DNA of 64,000 nt from Paenibacillus sp. FSL W8-0426. Its GTDB lineage: Bacteria > Bacillota > Bacilli > Paenibacillales > Paenibacillaceae. The stretch spans positions 1,814,001-1,878,000 of the forward strand of contig NZ_CP150203.1 in NCBI RefSeq assembly GCF_037969725.1, in the 5' to 3' direction. How positions within the stretch are numbered: the first letter of the stretch is position 1; every line of letters starts with the position of its first letter. The notes below the pieces were generated by a model. That model searched no databases. It was not told the DNA's origin and saw only the letters and a program-made list of their open reading frames with translations. Positions 16,694 through 26,143 of this stretch are shown in pieces. A program made the position numbers and the translations under genes.

Positions 16694-18571
16694 ATGACGA
16701 CATTGGTACGCCTGCATGAAGTATCGAAGGATTGGAACGGGATGGAGTTGTTTTCAGGGTTGAGCCTGGAAATCAATGAAGGAGAACGGCTGGCGATTCT
16801 AGGCCGAAATGGATGCGGCAAAACGACGCTGCTGCGGATGATTCTTGGTGAAGAAGACGGCGGGGGGCGTATTGAACGGCACCTTCCCCAGCGGGAATGG
16901 AGTTATATGAGGCAGCGCTCCAGCATTGCTCCCGGGACGCTTGTACTGGATGCGGTGCGGCAGGAAAGCGGGGCGCTTCATGAAGTGAAATGTAAGCTGG
17001 AACGTTTGGAACAACGCATGAGCAGCGGGGAAGGAGATAATGAGCAGCTGCTTGCCGACTATGCTGCGGCGTTGGAGCATTACGAGCGGTTGAACGGGTA
17101 CATGTGGGAGACCGACGTGGAAAAAACATTGGGCAAGTTGGGGTTGACTCAGGAACACTGGAATCGGACATATGATTCCCTGAGCGGCGGGCAAAAAACT
17201 AAAGCGCGTCTAGCCGGCCTGCTGGTCAGCCGTCCCCGGTTCCTCATCCTGGACGAACCGACGAACCATCTGGATGAGGAGAGCATGCGCTGGCTGGAAG
17301 AATGGCTGGTTTCCTATGAAGGGACGCTGCTGTTTGTATCGCATGACCGGACGTTCATCGATCAGGTCGCCACGAGTGTCGTTGAGTTTACGAATAAAGA
17401 ACTTACGAAATATAAAGGCGGATATTCGGATTACAAAACGTACAAGGAGCAGGAGCTGCGCAAGCAAGAAACGCTTTATCGCAACCAGGAACTGGAGCGA
17501 AAGGCATTGCAGGAGGCGATCCGCAATTATCAGCAGTGGTTCCATAAGGCGCACAACTCGGCAACCGATGTTGAGGTGAAGATTACCCAAAGCTTTTACA
17601 AAGCGAAAGCCAACAAAAACATATCCCGTTACCATGCCAAGCAGAAACAGTTGGATCGTTTGGAACGAGATCGGGTGGAAAAGCCGCGCGAGGCGCCCAA
17701 GCTGAACATGGAATTGCAAGTGAATACGCTTCACGCCCGGCAATTGCTTGCGATGGAAGGGGTCGATTTTGCCTATCCGGGCGGGCCGCCGCTGTTCAGC
17801 GATTTACGGTTTGCCGTGGAACGCGGCGACCGGTTGGCCGTGCGCGGGCCGAATGGTACGGGTAAAACAACACTGCTCAAACTGCTGATCGGCGAACTGG
17901 ATCCGGTGCAGGGCCATGTAGCGCGCCATCCGCAATTGAAGATCGGTTATTTTTCGCAGGAGCTGGAAGGATTGCCCGAGGATGTTACGCTGCTGGACAG
18001 TCTGCTGACCCTGCCGTCCATGACGCAAAGCGCAGCGCGCACGCTTCTGGGATGTTTCCTGTTCTCGCGGGATGATGTGTTCAAGCGAATCGGAGATCTG
18101 AGTATGGGAGAGAAATGCCGGGCGGCGTTCCTGCGGTTGTACTTTGGCGGGGCCAATCTGCTCGTTCTGGATGAACCGACCAATTATTTGGACATCGATA
18201 CGCAGGAAGTCATGGAGGATGTGCTGAAACGGGCTTCCGGCGCGTTGGTTCTTGTCTCCCATGACCGAATGTTGACGAAGGCGCTTGCCAATCGGCTGCT
18301 TGATCTGGAGCCGGGAGGCAAGGTACGCCGATTTGAAGGAAGCGTGGAGGAATTGGAGGAATCGTTGAAGCTGCGGGATAGCGCGTTGACCATTCGGGAT
18401 GCCGACGACGAAAGACTGCGACTTGAACTGCGGTTATCCGAGCTGCTGTCGCCGTCCCTTCAGCCTGGAAAGGGAACGGTTGCCGATCCGGAACAGGAGG
18501 CCGGGCGTGCGGCGGAGACAGCCGAGATTCGGGAAATTCAATTCCGGCTCAAACAGTTGCAAAAGGGCTAA
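16694..18571 (+). CDS. ABC-F family ATP-binding protein, probable ribosome-protection factor
   Basis: Soluble twin-ATPase of 625 residues acting at the ribosome. First ABC: Walker A GRNGCGKTTLL, signature LSGGQKTKARL, Walker B FLILDEPTNHLDEES. A charged helical linker of about 80 residues follows (KQEQELRKQ to DRVEKPRE). Second ABC: GPNGTGKTTLLKLL, signature LSMGEKCRAAFLRL, Walker B LLVLDEPTNYLD. A long C-terminal extension ends the protein. No membrane segments. Length and the attenuator leader resemble antibiotic-resistance ABC-F proteins of the Vml/Msr/Lsa kind more than housekeeping EttA-like members, but the drug class cannot be assigned. The promoter for pheS lies in its last codons. 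Confidence 0.88.
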   Translation: MTTLVRLHEVSKDWNGMELFSGLSLEINEGERLAILGRNGCGKTTLLRMILGEEDGGGRIERHLPQREWSYMRQRSSIAPGTLVLDAVRQESGALHEVKCKLERLEQRMSSGEGDNEQLLADYAAALEHYERLNGYMWETDVEKTLGKLGLTQEHWNRTYDSLSGGQKTKARLAGLLVSRPRFLILDEPTNHLDEESMRWLEEWLVSYEGTLLFVSHDRTFIDQVATSVVEFTNKELTKYKGGYSDYKTYKEQELRKQETLYRNQELERKALQEAIRNYQQWFHKAHNSATDVEVKITQSFYKAKANKNISRYHAKQKQLDRLERDRVEKPREAPKLNMELQVNTLHARQLLAMEGVDFAYPGGPPLFSDLRFAVERGDRLAVRGPNGTGKTTLLKLLIGELDPVQGHVARHPQLKIGYFSQELEGLPEDVTLLDSLLTLPSMTQSAARTLLGCFLFSRDDVFKRIGDLSMGEKCRAAFLRLYFGGANLLVLDEPTNYLDIDTQEVMEDVLKRASGALVLVSHDRMLTKALANRLLDLEPGGKVRRFEGSVEELEESLKLRDSALTIRDADDERLRLELRLSELLSPSLQPGKGTVADPEQEAGRAAETAEIREIQFRLKQLQKG

Positions 18572-18585
18572 CTTTTGCTTATAAT
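18557..18585 (+). promoter_or_regulatory. Promoter of the pheST T-box operon
   Basis: TTGCAA (18557-18562) and TATAAT (18580-18585), 17-base spacer, straddling the end of the ABC-F gene. Confidence 0.75.
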
Positions 18586-18591
18586 TATGAA

Positions 18592-18917
18592 CATTCAACG
18601 CTTGAGTTAACCTAAACCAACTTATGCAAACGTGATGATGGAGATAAGTAAGCAGTGCCTCTGGACAGGGAGGAAGCGCCGCGGATTGAGAGCGTTTCTG
18701 TAGAAAAGGGCTGTCGAAATTCACTCCGGAGCGGTTCCTTGAACATGGCTGCGTTCATTGCTGCCATCAGTAGGGGCAAACGGCTAACGGTCGTTATTCC
18801 GTTTAGAGTGAGACATACGGGCTGCGCGGTAAGCGGCGTGGCAGAACCGGATGTCTAACAAGGGTGGTACCACGGTCTTTTCGTCCCTTTATGGGGAGAA
18901 AAGGCCTTTTTTGTTGC
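18592..18917 (+). ncRNA. T-box leader of pheST
   Basis: Transcriptional riboswitch that senses uncharged tRNA-Phe. The T-box sequence AAGGGTGGTACCACGG is at 18860-18875, and its TGGT bulge would pair with the tRNA acceptor end. The candidate specifier codon is TTC at 18720-18722, followed by a purine, consistent with Phe. The terminator GGTCTTTTC..CCC/GGG..GAAAAGGCC with a T6 tail ends near 18917. The antiterminator would use the T-box strand against the left arm of the terminator. Confidence 0.93.
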
Positions 18918-18945
18918 AATAAAACCACATGAGGGGGCTGTTCAC

Positions 18946-19980
18946 ATGAAAGAACGTTTGGAGGCATTAAAGATCGAAGCGCTGGATCAATTGTCCAGTG
19001 TTAACGATCCGCAGACGCTTGGTGATCTGCGCGTAAAGTATTTGGGTAAAAAGGGCGCGTTGACCGAGATTTTGCGCGGTATGGGCGCGCTGAGCGCGGA
19101 GGAGCGCCCGGTCATCGGCCAAGTGGCCAACGACGTTCGCGGCGCCATCGAAGCCGTGATCGAGAGCAAACAGGAGCAGTTCACGAAAGAAGAGACCGCA
19201 AAACGTCTCCAATCCGAAACGATCGACGTTACATTGCCTGGCCGCCGTGGGCGTCAAGGGGGATTGCACCCGCTAACCAAGGTGGTGCAGGAAATCGAAG
19301 ATATTTTCATCGGTATGGGTTACCGCGTAGCGGAAGGTCCGGAAGTCGAAACCGATTATTTCAACTTCGAGGCATTGAATCTGCCTAAAAACCACCCGGC
19401 CCGCGACATGCAGGATTCGTTCTATGTCACTGAAGAACTGCTGATGCGTACCCATACTTCTCCGGTTCAGGTTCGCTCCATGCAAGCGATGCAGGGTGAA
19501 GTGCCGCTGAAGGTCATCTGCCCAGGCAAAGTGTACCGTCGCGATGATGACGATGCAACGCACTCGTTCCAGTTCAACCAGATTGAAGGCATCGTGATCG
19601 GCGAAAACATTCGCATGAGCGATCTGAAAGGCACATTGCTGCAATTCGTACGCGAAATGTTCGGGCCTCATACGGAGATTCGCCTTCGTCCAAGCTTCTT
19701 CCCGTTCACCGAGCCAAGCGCTGAAGTGGATGTCACTTGCGTGCAATGCGGAGGCAGCGGCTGCCGGATGTGTAAACAAACAGGCTGGCTTGAAATTCTC
19801 GGTTGCGGCATGGTTCATCCTAAAGTGCTTGAAATGGGCGGTTACGACCCGGAAAAATACAGCGGTTTTGCCTTCGGCATGGGCGTTGAGCGTATTGCCA
19901 TTCTGAAGTACGGCATCGACGATATTCGTCATTTCTACAACAGCGACCTGGCATTCCTTAAGCAGTTCGGGCGGTTGTAA
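18946..19980 (+). CDS. pheS: Phenylalanine-tRNA ligase alpha subunit
   Basis: Catalytic alpha chain of the alpha2-beta2 PheRS that charges tRNA-Phe. 344 residues: N-terminal coiled-coil tRNA-binding arm (1-90), then the class II core with motif 1 around [19 protein letters not shown], motif 2 [21 protein letters not shown] (key residues R, D, H, F) and motif 3 [19 protein letters not shown] CxxCxxxxCxxC-like segment ([19 protein letters not shown]) is as in other bacterial PheS. The ATG follows GAGGGGG. Controlled by the upstream T-box and cotranscribed with pheT. Confidence 0.98.
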   Translation: MKERLEALKIEALDQLSSVNDPQTLGDLRVKYLGKKGALTEILRGMGALSAEERPVIGQVANDVRGAIEAVIESKQEQFTKEETAKRLQSETIDVTLPGRRGRQGGLHPLTKVVQEIEDIFIGMGYRVAEGPEVETDYFNFEALNLPKNHPARDMQDSFYVTEELLMRTHTSPVQVRSMQAMQGEVPLKVICPGKVYRRDDDDATHSFQFNQIEGIVIGENIRMSDLKGTLLQFVREMFGPHTEIRLRPSFFPFTEPSAEVDVTCVQCGGSGCRMCKQTGWLEILGCGMVHPKVLEMGGYDPEKYSGFAFGMGVERIAILKYGIDDIRHFYNSDLAFLKQFGRL

Positions 19981-20078
19981 GCGATAGAACCATACATTCT
20001 TCTGCGCGTGTCAGCATGATTTGGCATGATCGCGCCCAGGATCGAAACATCAAATATAGATTAAGGAAGTGAACGTGC

Positions 20079-22532
20079 ATGCGAGTATCGACGGATTGGC
20101 TGTCTGATTATATTTCCCTGGAAGGCGTGGCGCCACAGGAGCTGGCGGAGAAAATCACCCGTTCCGGCATCGAGATTGACGTGGTGGAGAACCGCAACCA
20201 AGGCGTGAACAAGGTTGTTGTAGGTTATGTGAAAAGCAAGGAAAAACATCCGGATGCCGACAAACTGAACGTTTGCATCGTGGATGCTGGGCAGGAAGAG
20301 GATTTGCAGATCGTCTGCGGCGCGAAAAACGTGGATGCAGGCCAAAAAATCGCGGTTGCCCTTGTGGGTGCCAAATTGCCTGGCGGGCTGGACATCAAAA
20401 AAGCCAAGCTGCGCGGCGTTGTATCCATGGGCATGATCTGTTCGGCGAAAGAATTGGGTATGAACGACAAATTGCTGCCGAAGGAACAACAGGAAGGCAT
20501 TCTGGTGCTGCCTGAAAATACCGAAATCGGAACGCCGATTGCCCAGGTTCTCGGTCTGGACGATCATGTCCTGGAACTGGACCTGACGCCGAACCGTTCG
20601 GATTGCCTCAGCATGCTGGGTGCGGCTTACGAAGTCGGTGCCATCCTGGGACGCGACGTGAAGCTGCCTGATCCGCAGCAGCATCTGGTGGAGATTTCGG
20701 ATGCGGCGGCAAACCACATTTCGGTGCAAATTTCGGCTGCGGAGCAGTGTGCTCACTATGCAGCTCGTTATGTTACGGGCATCAAATTGGGAGCGTCCCC
20801 CCTCTGGATGCAAAATCGCCTGATGGCAGCGGGCATTCGCCCGATCAACAACGTCGTCGACGTAACCAACTATGTCATGCTGGAATACGGTCAGCCGCTG
20901 CACGCATTTGATGCGGATAAATTGGAAAAAGGGCACATTGATGTGCGTATGGCGCAGGAAGGCGAAACCATCGTGACGCTGGATGGCCAAGAGCGCAAAC
21001 TGGAGCCGCATATGCTCTTGATTACGGATGGCGTGAAACCTGTGGCGATCGCCGGGGTCATGGGCGGCGAGAATTCCGAGGTTGCGGAAGGCACTGTCAA
21101 TCTGTTGCTTGAATCTGCCAAGTTCGATGGCGGAACTGTACGGAAAACGTCGCGCCAACTGGGGCTGCGTTCCGAAGCGAGCCTGCGTTTTGAGAAGGAA
21201 GTGGATCCTGGAGCAGTCATTGCTGCATTGAATCGGGCTGCGGAATTGATCCAACGTTATGCGGGCGGCGAAGTTCATCAGGGGATCGTTCAGGCAGGAA
21301 CGGAATCCGCAGAGAAACGCGTCGTGAAATTGTCGCTGGACAAACTCAACCGTTATCTTGGAACAGATCTGTCGCTGCTTGAGGTTAAAACGATCTTCGC
21401 CCGTCTGCACTTCGCCTGCGGCGATGCCGAACAAGGCATCCTGGACGTGGAAGTTCCGACGCGCAGAGGGGATATCACACTGGATGTGGACTTGTTCGAA
21501 GAAGTAGCACGCCTGTACGGGTACGACAACATTCCGACTACGCCGATCGAAGGGCCTACGACGCCTGGGGCATACACGCGCGCTCAAGCAATGCGCCGCA
21601 CGATCCGCGGTTTGCTTGCAAACAGCGGCTGGCAGGAAATGATCAGCTACTCCTTCGTACATCCGGATAAGGCATCCTTGTTCCCGTCCCTGACGGCAGG
21701 CAGCAAAACGGTAAAATTGGCCATGCCGATGAGCGAAGACCGCAGCGTGCTCCGTACAAGCGTACTTCCGCAAATGCTGGATGCCGCGGTGTATAACATG
21801 AATCGGAAACAGGACTCCCTGGCGGTATTCGAAGTGGGCAGCGTGTTCTTCACGGAAGAGGAGCAGTTGACCAAACAACCGCATGAAATTCCGGTTTTGA
21901 GCATGCTGCTTACGGGCCATCGTGCTCCTCAACAATGGAATGCCGGTGCGGAAAAAGTCGATTTCTTCGATTTGAAGGGGGCTTTGGAGGAACTGTTTGC
22001 TTATCTGGGTCTGGAGAGCCGTATTCGTTTCGTGGCCAACCAGCCGGAAGGATACCATCCGGGACGTTCCGCATCCGTATATTTGAGCGATCTGCATGGC
22101 GGCGAGGATAAGCTGATCGGAACGATGGGCCAATTGCATCCGGAACTGCAATTGCAGTATGATCTTAATGATGTGTATTTGGCAGAGATCGGTCTTGAAG
22201 CGATTTACAGCGATGCGGATGCGGATATCCGTTACCGCGAGCTTCCGCGTTTCCCTGCGGTTGAACGGGATATTGCGGTCGTTGTCGGCAAAGACGTCGA
22301 AGCGGGAGCCATGCTCCATGCCATTCGTGAAGCAGCTGGGGAATTGATGCAAACCGTACAGGTATTCGATGTGTTCACCGGAAGCAAATTGGGAGACGAC
22401 AAGAAGAGCGTAGCAATGGCTCTCGTGTACCGTCATCGCGAGCGCACGCTGACCGATGAGGAAATTACCGAGGTTCATTCCCGCGTCGTTTCGCGCCTGG
22501 AAGAACAGTTCGGCGCGGAGCTGCGCAAATAG
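20079..22532 (+). CDS. pheT: Phenylalanine-tRNA ligase beta subunit
   Basis: Beta chain of PheRS, 817 residues, full length. Domains: EMAP/OB-type tRNA-binding domain (about 40-155, KEKHPDADKLNVCIVDAG), B3/B4 editing domain (about 210-390, with LEYGQPLHAFDADKL), B5 domain (about 405-480), catalytic-like core and the C-terminal ferredoxin-fold anticodon-binding domain (FPAVERDIAVVVGKDVEAGAM). It starts with ATG after AAGGAAGTG about 100 bases after pheS, so the two are probably one transcript. Confidence 0.98.
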   Translation: MRVSTDWLSDYISLEGVAPQELAEKITRSGIEIDVVENRNQGVNKVVVGYVKSKEKHPDADKLNVCIVDAGQEEDLQIVCGAKNVDAGQKIAVALVGAKLPGGLDIKKAKLRGVVSMGMICSAKELGMNDKLLPKEQQEGILVLPENTEIGTPIAQVLGLDDHVLELDLTPNRSDCLSMLGAAYEVGAILGRDVKLPDPQQHLVEISDAAANHISVQISAAEQCAHYAARYVTGIKLGASPLWMQNRLMAAGIRPINNVVDVTNYVMLEYGQPLHAFDADKLEKGHIDVRMAQEGETIVTLDGQERKLEPHMLLITDGVKPVAIAGVMGGENSEVAEGTVNLLLESAKFDGGTVRKTSRQLGLRSEASLRFEKEVDPGAVIAALNRAAELIQRYAGGEVHQGIVQAGTESAEKRVVKLSLDKLNRYLGTDLSLLEVKTIFARLHFACGDAEQGILDVEVPTRRGDITLDVDLFEEVARLYGYDNIPTTPIEGPTTPGAYTRAQAMRRTIRGLLANSGWQEMISYSFVHPDKASLFPSLTAGSKTVKLAMPMSEDRSVLRTSVLPQMLDAAVYNMNRKQDSLAVFEVGSVFFTEEEQLTKQPHEIPVLSMLLTGHRAPQQWNAGAEKVDFFDLKGALEELFAYLGLESRIRFVANQPEGYHPGRSASVYLSDLHGGEDKLIGTMGQLHPELQLQYDLNDVYLAEIGLEAIYSDADADIRYRELPRFPAVERDIAVVVGKDVEAGAMLHAIREAAGELMQTVQVFDVFTGSKLGDDKKSVAMALVYRHRERTLTDEEITEVHSRVVSRLEEQFGAELRK

Positions 22533-22801
22533 GGACGAAGCATCTTCTCACTGAGTTAACAAACGAAGCCGTGCTGCCCAAGCGCCATGAAGACCGGACA
22601 GAGGGGGCTTTCGGTTCAGCCTCGCCTCTCACCTTCGGCTGAATGGATTGCAAATAAGCTGATTGTGGCCGCTAAAATAAGATGGATTTGCAAGGAAGAC
22701 GGAACGTGCTTTAAATGAAGTCCCTCTTGAAATATCAGGAAGCCGATTCCTTGGCGCTTTTACTTTCTGATATTATGAAAAAGAATTAGCAGGAATTGCT
22801 T

Positions 22802-22850
22802 AAAGTCACATCGAATCCTTAGCATTAGAGGATTGATGTGACTTTTTTTT
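22802..22850 (+). terminator. Strong terminator between pheT and zapA
   Basis: AAAGTCACATC pairs with GATGTGACTTT, extended past one bulged G by AATCCT/AGGATT; a T8 tail follows. It lies just 30 bases before the zapA ribosome binding site. A possible promoter, TTCCTT-N18-TATTAT at about 22748-22777, precedes it, so it might attenuate zapA as well as end pheST. The rest of 22533-22800 shows only an ATATCAG/CTGATAT inverted repeat. Confidence 0.85.
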
Positions 22851-22896
22851 GCTGACAGCCAAGAATCAACATACAGACTTGAAGGAGGGCACAACT

Positions 22897-25800
22897 GTGA
22901 CTACACCTGATCGTACTCGCGTCACCGTAGAGATATACGGGACTTCTTATAAATTGGTCGGCAGCAGTGCCGAATACATGAAACAAGTGGCCAGCTTGGT
23001 GGATGAACGAATGAATACCATCTCCAAAAACCACTCCCGCTTGGACACGCCGCGCATCGCGGTCCTCGCGGCTGTACATATGGCCGAGCAGTCGCTCCAG
23101 GCTCAGGAGATCCGGAATGAGCTGAAGATGTTGACCGGCGAACGGACGGAATTGAGAAACGAGCTTAATCGCTTGAACGCGATTCAGAGTGAACACCGCA
23201 AGGAACTGGAACAGCGTGATCAGGCCATTGCGGAAGCCATCAAACAAAAGCAGGAAGCCGAGCAGGCCCAAGCCAAAATGGCGGCGGACAACAAGGCGGA
23301 GATTGCACGATTGAATGCGATGTTGGAGCAGGAAAGGACCCGGTTTGCTGAACGCGAGAAATCGATGCAGGCCCAGCATGCTGCCCAACTTAAGCAAGAG
23401 GCCGAGAAGCAGCAGGCAAGGTTGAGGGAAGCAGAAGCGAAAGCAGCCAATCAGCTAAAAGAAGCGCAAGCTCAAGCAGCGGCGCAGCAAAAGGAAATGC
23501 AGAGCCGTGCTGCCGCAGAACTTCAACAGGCTCAAGCGAAGGCGGCGGAGCAGCTGAAGGCAGCGAAGGAGCAGCAGGCGCAGGCGGAAGCACGTCTGAA
23601 AGAAGCGGAAGCTCGCGCAGCGTCGGAGCGCCAGCAGCTTGAAGCGAAAACGGCGGAGCAGCTGAAGGCAGCGAAGGAGCAGCAGGCGCAGGTGGAAGCG
23701 CGCCTGAAAGAAGCGGAAGCTCGCGCAGCTGCGGAGCGCCAGCAGCTTGAAGCGAAAGCGGCGGAGCAGCTGAAGGCAGCGAAGGAGCAGCAGGCGCAGG
23801 CGGAAGCACGCCTGAAAGAAGCGGAAGCTCGCGCAGCGTCGGAGCGCCAGCAGCTTGAAGCGAAAGCGGCGGAGCAGCTGAAGGCAGCGAAGGAGCAGCA
23901 GGCGCAGGCGGAAGCGCGCCTGAAAGAAGCGGAAGCTCGCGCAGCCGCGGAACGCCAGCAGCTTGAAGCGAAGGCGGCGGAGCAGCTGAAGGCAGCGAAG
24001 GAGCAGCAGGCGCAGGCGGAAGCGCGCCTGAAAGAAGCGGAAGCTCGCGCAGCCGCGGAACGCCAGCAGCTTGAAGCGAAGGCGGCGGAGCAGCTGAAGG
24101 CAGCGAAAGAACAAGCAGAGGCTGCTATACTAGCCGAACTGGAGCAGGCCGAAGCAGAGCTGAACAAGGTGCAGTCGGAAGCGGCCAAACAGGTCGAAGA
24201 GCTGCAAGCCACCATGGAACGGCGTTTGCAGCAGGCTGAAGAAGAGAAGGCCCGACAAATTGGTGAGCTCAAGGAGAAGGCCGATAAAGAACGTGCAATC
24301 ATTCAGCTTGAAGCAGAACAAAATCTTCAGAACGAAATCGGTCGGGTTACGGTTGAATTCCGTGAAGCCAAGGAGCAGTCGGAACTCGAATGGATGGAAA
24401 AAGAGGTTGCCTTTGAGGCGAAGCTGGAGGCTGAAGCGAAACAAAAGAATGAACTGGCGGCAGCAGCGGCTGCCTTGGAAAAAGAACAAAGCAAGTTAAA
24501 ACAGCAGTTGGAAGAGGAGAGACAGGAGGCAGAGGAGCTGCTGCGCGACGTCGAAGCTCAGCTTGGCGCCGTTCGTGAGCAGCTTGCGAGCACGCAGCAG
24601 CTGGTCACGGAGCAGGAAGAGAAAATTGCGCAGGAACTGGAACAGCTTCAGTTGTTGCAGGAAGAAAAGGCCGCGCGCATTCAGGAGAAAGAAATCCAAA
24701 CGCGGCGAATCGCCGAACTGGAGCAGCAGCTGAACGAGCTGAAGCAAGATAGCGCGCGCCTGCAGGAAAAATTGCGTACAGCCGAAGCGGAAACAAGCCA
24801 ATCCCGGGAAGCCGAACAGCAATGGAAGCAGCAGTATAATGAAGTCGTCGAGCGGGAATCTGCCTTGTCCGCGCAGCTTCGCAAAGCACAGGATCATCAG
24901 GCGCGGCTGGATGACGAGGTTCTGCGCTTGCAGGCAGCGGCATCGAGATCCGAGGAAGAGCAGCGCGGTCTGCAAAAGGTGCTGGAACAGGCTCATGCAG
25001 CCGTGCGTACGCTTCAGAACGAAATCGGCATGCTGACCAAGAGCGAGCAATCGTGGAAAGAGCTTGCCGAGCAGCGGCTTGCGGAGATCGGCGAATTGGA
25101 AACGCAAGTCCTGGAGGCCGTGGAACAGAACGAAACGCTTGAAGCCGGGGTGCAGTCCCTTCACGATGAATTGTCCGTCATCAAGGAAGAGGCGGATTCC
25201 TTCCGTAAAGAGGCCAACCGTTACAAGCAGGATTTTGCCCGCATCAATGATGAACATCAGCGACTCGCAGCAGAGCTGCACGACGTAACGGACGAACTGC
25301 ATTCGCTGCAGGAAAGCTACAAGCAAATTCGCAGCGATTACGACGATGCATTGCAGCGCGAAGAGATCGGCGCGAGGGAATTGGAAAGACTGCAAGCCGA
25401 GAATCGCTCCATCAAGCAGTCGCTTGTAGAAGCAAACGATCAGGTAAAGATGCTGTCCGAACAAGTGGGCGAACAAGCAGCACAAATTTCGCAGACGGAA
25501 GAAGAAGCATTGGAGTGGCAAATCAAATACGAAGATTTGACGGCCAAACATGCCGAGCTTTCCGCACGGGTCGAACAACTGACTGCGCGTGAAGAGCAAA
25601 TGCAGCAGAAGCTTGACGAGGCTTCAAGGAACGACCAGGTTTGGCAGCGACGTGCAGACGAATGGGCGGTGCAGGAGCAGGCTTGGCAAGAACGTTGGAC
25701 TGCGCTGGAGAACGAATTGAACATGTGGCAGCAGGAAAGTGCGGTCAGCGTCGAAAAGGTAGAACAGCTGGAGAAAGAATGCAAGCAGCTGGAGCAGCTG

Positions 25801-26037
25801 CATGCAGGTGCGGTTGAAGAAAAGCAATCGATGGAAACGGAACTTCACGATATCGGCGAACGATTCGAGCTCGCAGCCAATCAATTGCGTCTGCTGCAGG
25901 TGGAGCGCGAAATAGAGCGTGAGAAAGCCGAGCAATTGAACACCGAATATCGGCAGCTGCAGGACGAGTATGCGAAACTCCAAACCGAATACAACGAGTG
26001 GATCGAACTCATCGAGCAGGACCAAAGTCAGCAATAA
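22897..26037 (+). CDS. zapA: ZapA-domain protein fused to a giant coiled-coil
   Basis: The first 90 residues are a ZapA domain, which binds FtsZ and stabilises the division ring (VTVEIYGTSYKLVGS, YMKQVASLVDERM, RIAVLAAVHMAEQ). In most bacteria ZapA ends there; here the chain continues to 1046 residues, almost all alpha-helical, rich in Glu, Gln, Ala, Lys and Arg, with no predicted globular or membrane segment. Five 36-residue tandem repeats lie at about residues 215-395. The GTG start at 22897 follows GGAGGGCACAACT; an upstream ATG in frame at 22849 lies over the terminator. Position after pheST and before mutS2 matches zapA in Bacillus. The frame is open and codon use even, so it is not a sequencing artefact joining two genes. 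Confidence 0.85.
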   Translation: MTTPDRTRVTVEIYGTSYKLVGSSAEYMKQVASLVDERMNTISKNHSRLDTPRIAVLAAVHMAEQSLQAQEIRNELKMLTGERTELRNELNRLNAIQSEHRKELEQRDQAIAEAIKQKQEAEQAQAKMAADNKAEIARLNAMLEQERTRFAEREKSMQAQHAAQLKQEAEKQQARLREAEAKAANQLKEAQAQAAAQQKEMQSRAAAELQQAQAKAAEQLKAAKEQQAQAEARLKEAEARAASERQQLEAKTAEQLKAAKEQQAQVEARLKEAEARAAAERQQLEAKAAEQLKAAKEQQAQAEARLKEAEARAASERQQLEAKAAEQLKAAKEQQAQAEARLKEAEARAAAERQQLEAKAAEQLKAAKEQQAQAEARLKEAEARAAAERQQLEAKAAEQLKAAKEQAEAAILAELEQAEAELNKVQSEAAKQVEELQATMERRLQQAEEEKARQIGELKEKADKERAIIQLEAEQNLQNEIGRVTVEFREAKEQSELEWMEKEVAFEAKLEAEAKQKNELAAAAAALEKEQSKLKQQLEEERQEAEELLRDVEAQLGAVREQLASTQQLVTEQEEKIAQELEQLQLLQEEKAARIQEKEIQTRRIAELEQQLNELKQDSARLQEKLRTAEAETSQSREAEQQWKQQYNEVVERESALSAQLRKAQDHQARLDDEVLRLQAAASRSEEEQRGLQKVLEQAHAAVRTLQNEIGMLTKSEQSWKELAEQRLAEIGELETQVLEAVEQNETLEAGVQSLHDELSVIKEEADSFRKEANRYKQDFARINDEHQRLAAELHDVTDELHSLQESYKQIRSDYDDALQREEIGARELERLQAENRSIKQSLVEANDQVKMLSEQVGEQAAQISQTEEEALEWQIKYEDLTAKHAELSARVEQLTAREEQMQQKLDEASRNDQVWQRRADEWAVQEQAWQERWTALENELNMWQQESAVSVEKVEQLEKECKQLEQLHAGAVEEKQSMETELHDIGERFELAANQLRLLQVEREIEREKAEQLNTEYRQLQDEYAKLQTEYNEWIELIEQDQSQQ
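23539..24120 (+). repeat. 108-bp in-frame tandem repeats in the zapA fusion
   Basis: Units at 23539-23646, 23647-23754, 23755-23862, 23863-23970 and 23971-24078 plus a partial sixth. Each encodes a 36-residue unit beginning KAAEQLKAAKEQQAQ and ending RQQLEA. Differences between units are few (Ala/Thr, Ala/Val, Ser/Ala and silent changes), pointing to recent duplication and likely copy-number variation between strains. 36 residues equal ten turns of a straight alpha helix. Confidence 0.95.
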
Positions 26038-26096
26038 CAGATACGGATATAACATTCAGGGTATGATCACTTGTGCGATCTGTTATAATACAAGAA

Positions 26097-26124
26097 GAGC
26101 TCCCGTCTAGTTGCGGGGGCTCCT
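26097..26124. terminator. Terminator between convergent zapA and CuA lipoprotein genes
   Basis: GAGCTCCCG (26097-26105) pairs with CGGGGGCTC (26114-26122), one G-U pair, with short T-containing flanks on both sides. Confidence 0.55.
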
Positions 26125-26143
26125 TGTGATTGAACGTTTATGT

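Noticed and set aside
16483..16719. 78-codon frame through the ABC-F leader terminator
   Set aside because: Reads across a strong terminator and into the ABC-F start in another frame; no ribosome site.
20061..22478. 805-codon open frame antisense to pheT
   Set aside because: Long shadow frame opposite a certain gene; product has no recognisable domain and lacks a ribosome site.
23539..24120. CRISPR-like direct repeats
   Set aside because: Units are contiguous, in frame and coding; there are no unique spacers.
23455..24302. Repetitive antisense frames opposite the zapA repeats
   Set aside because: They mirror the tandem DNA repeat on the other strand (RASACACCS-type product) and have no start signals.
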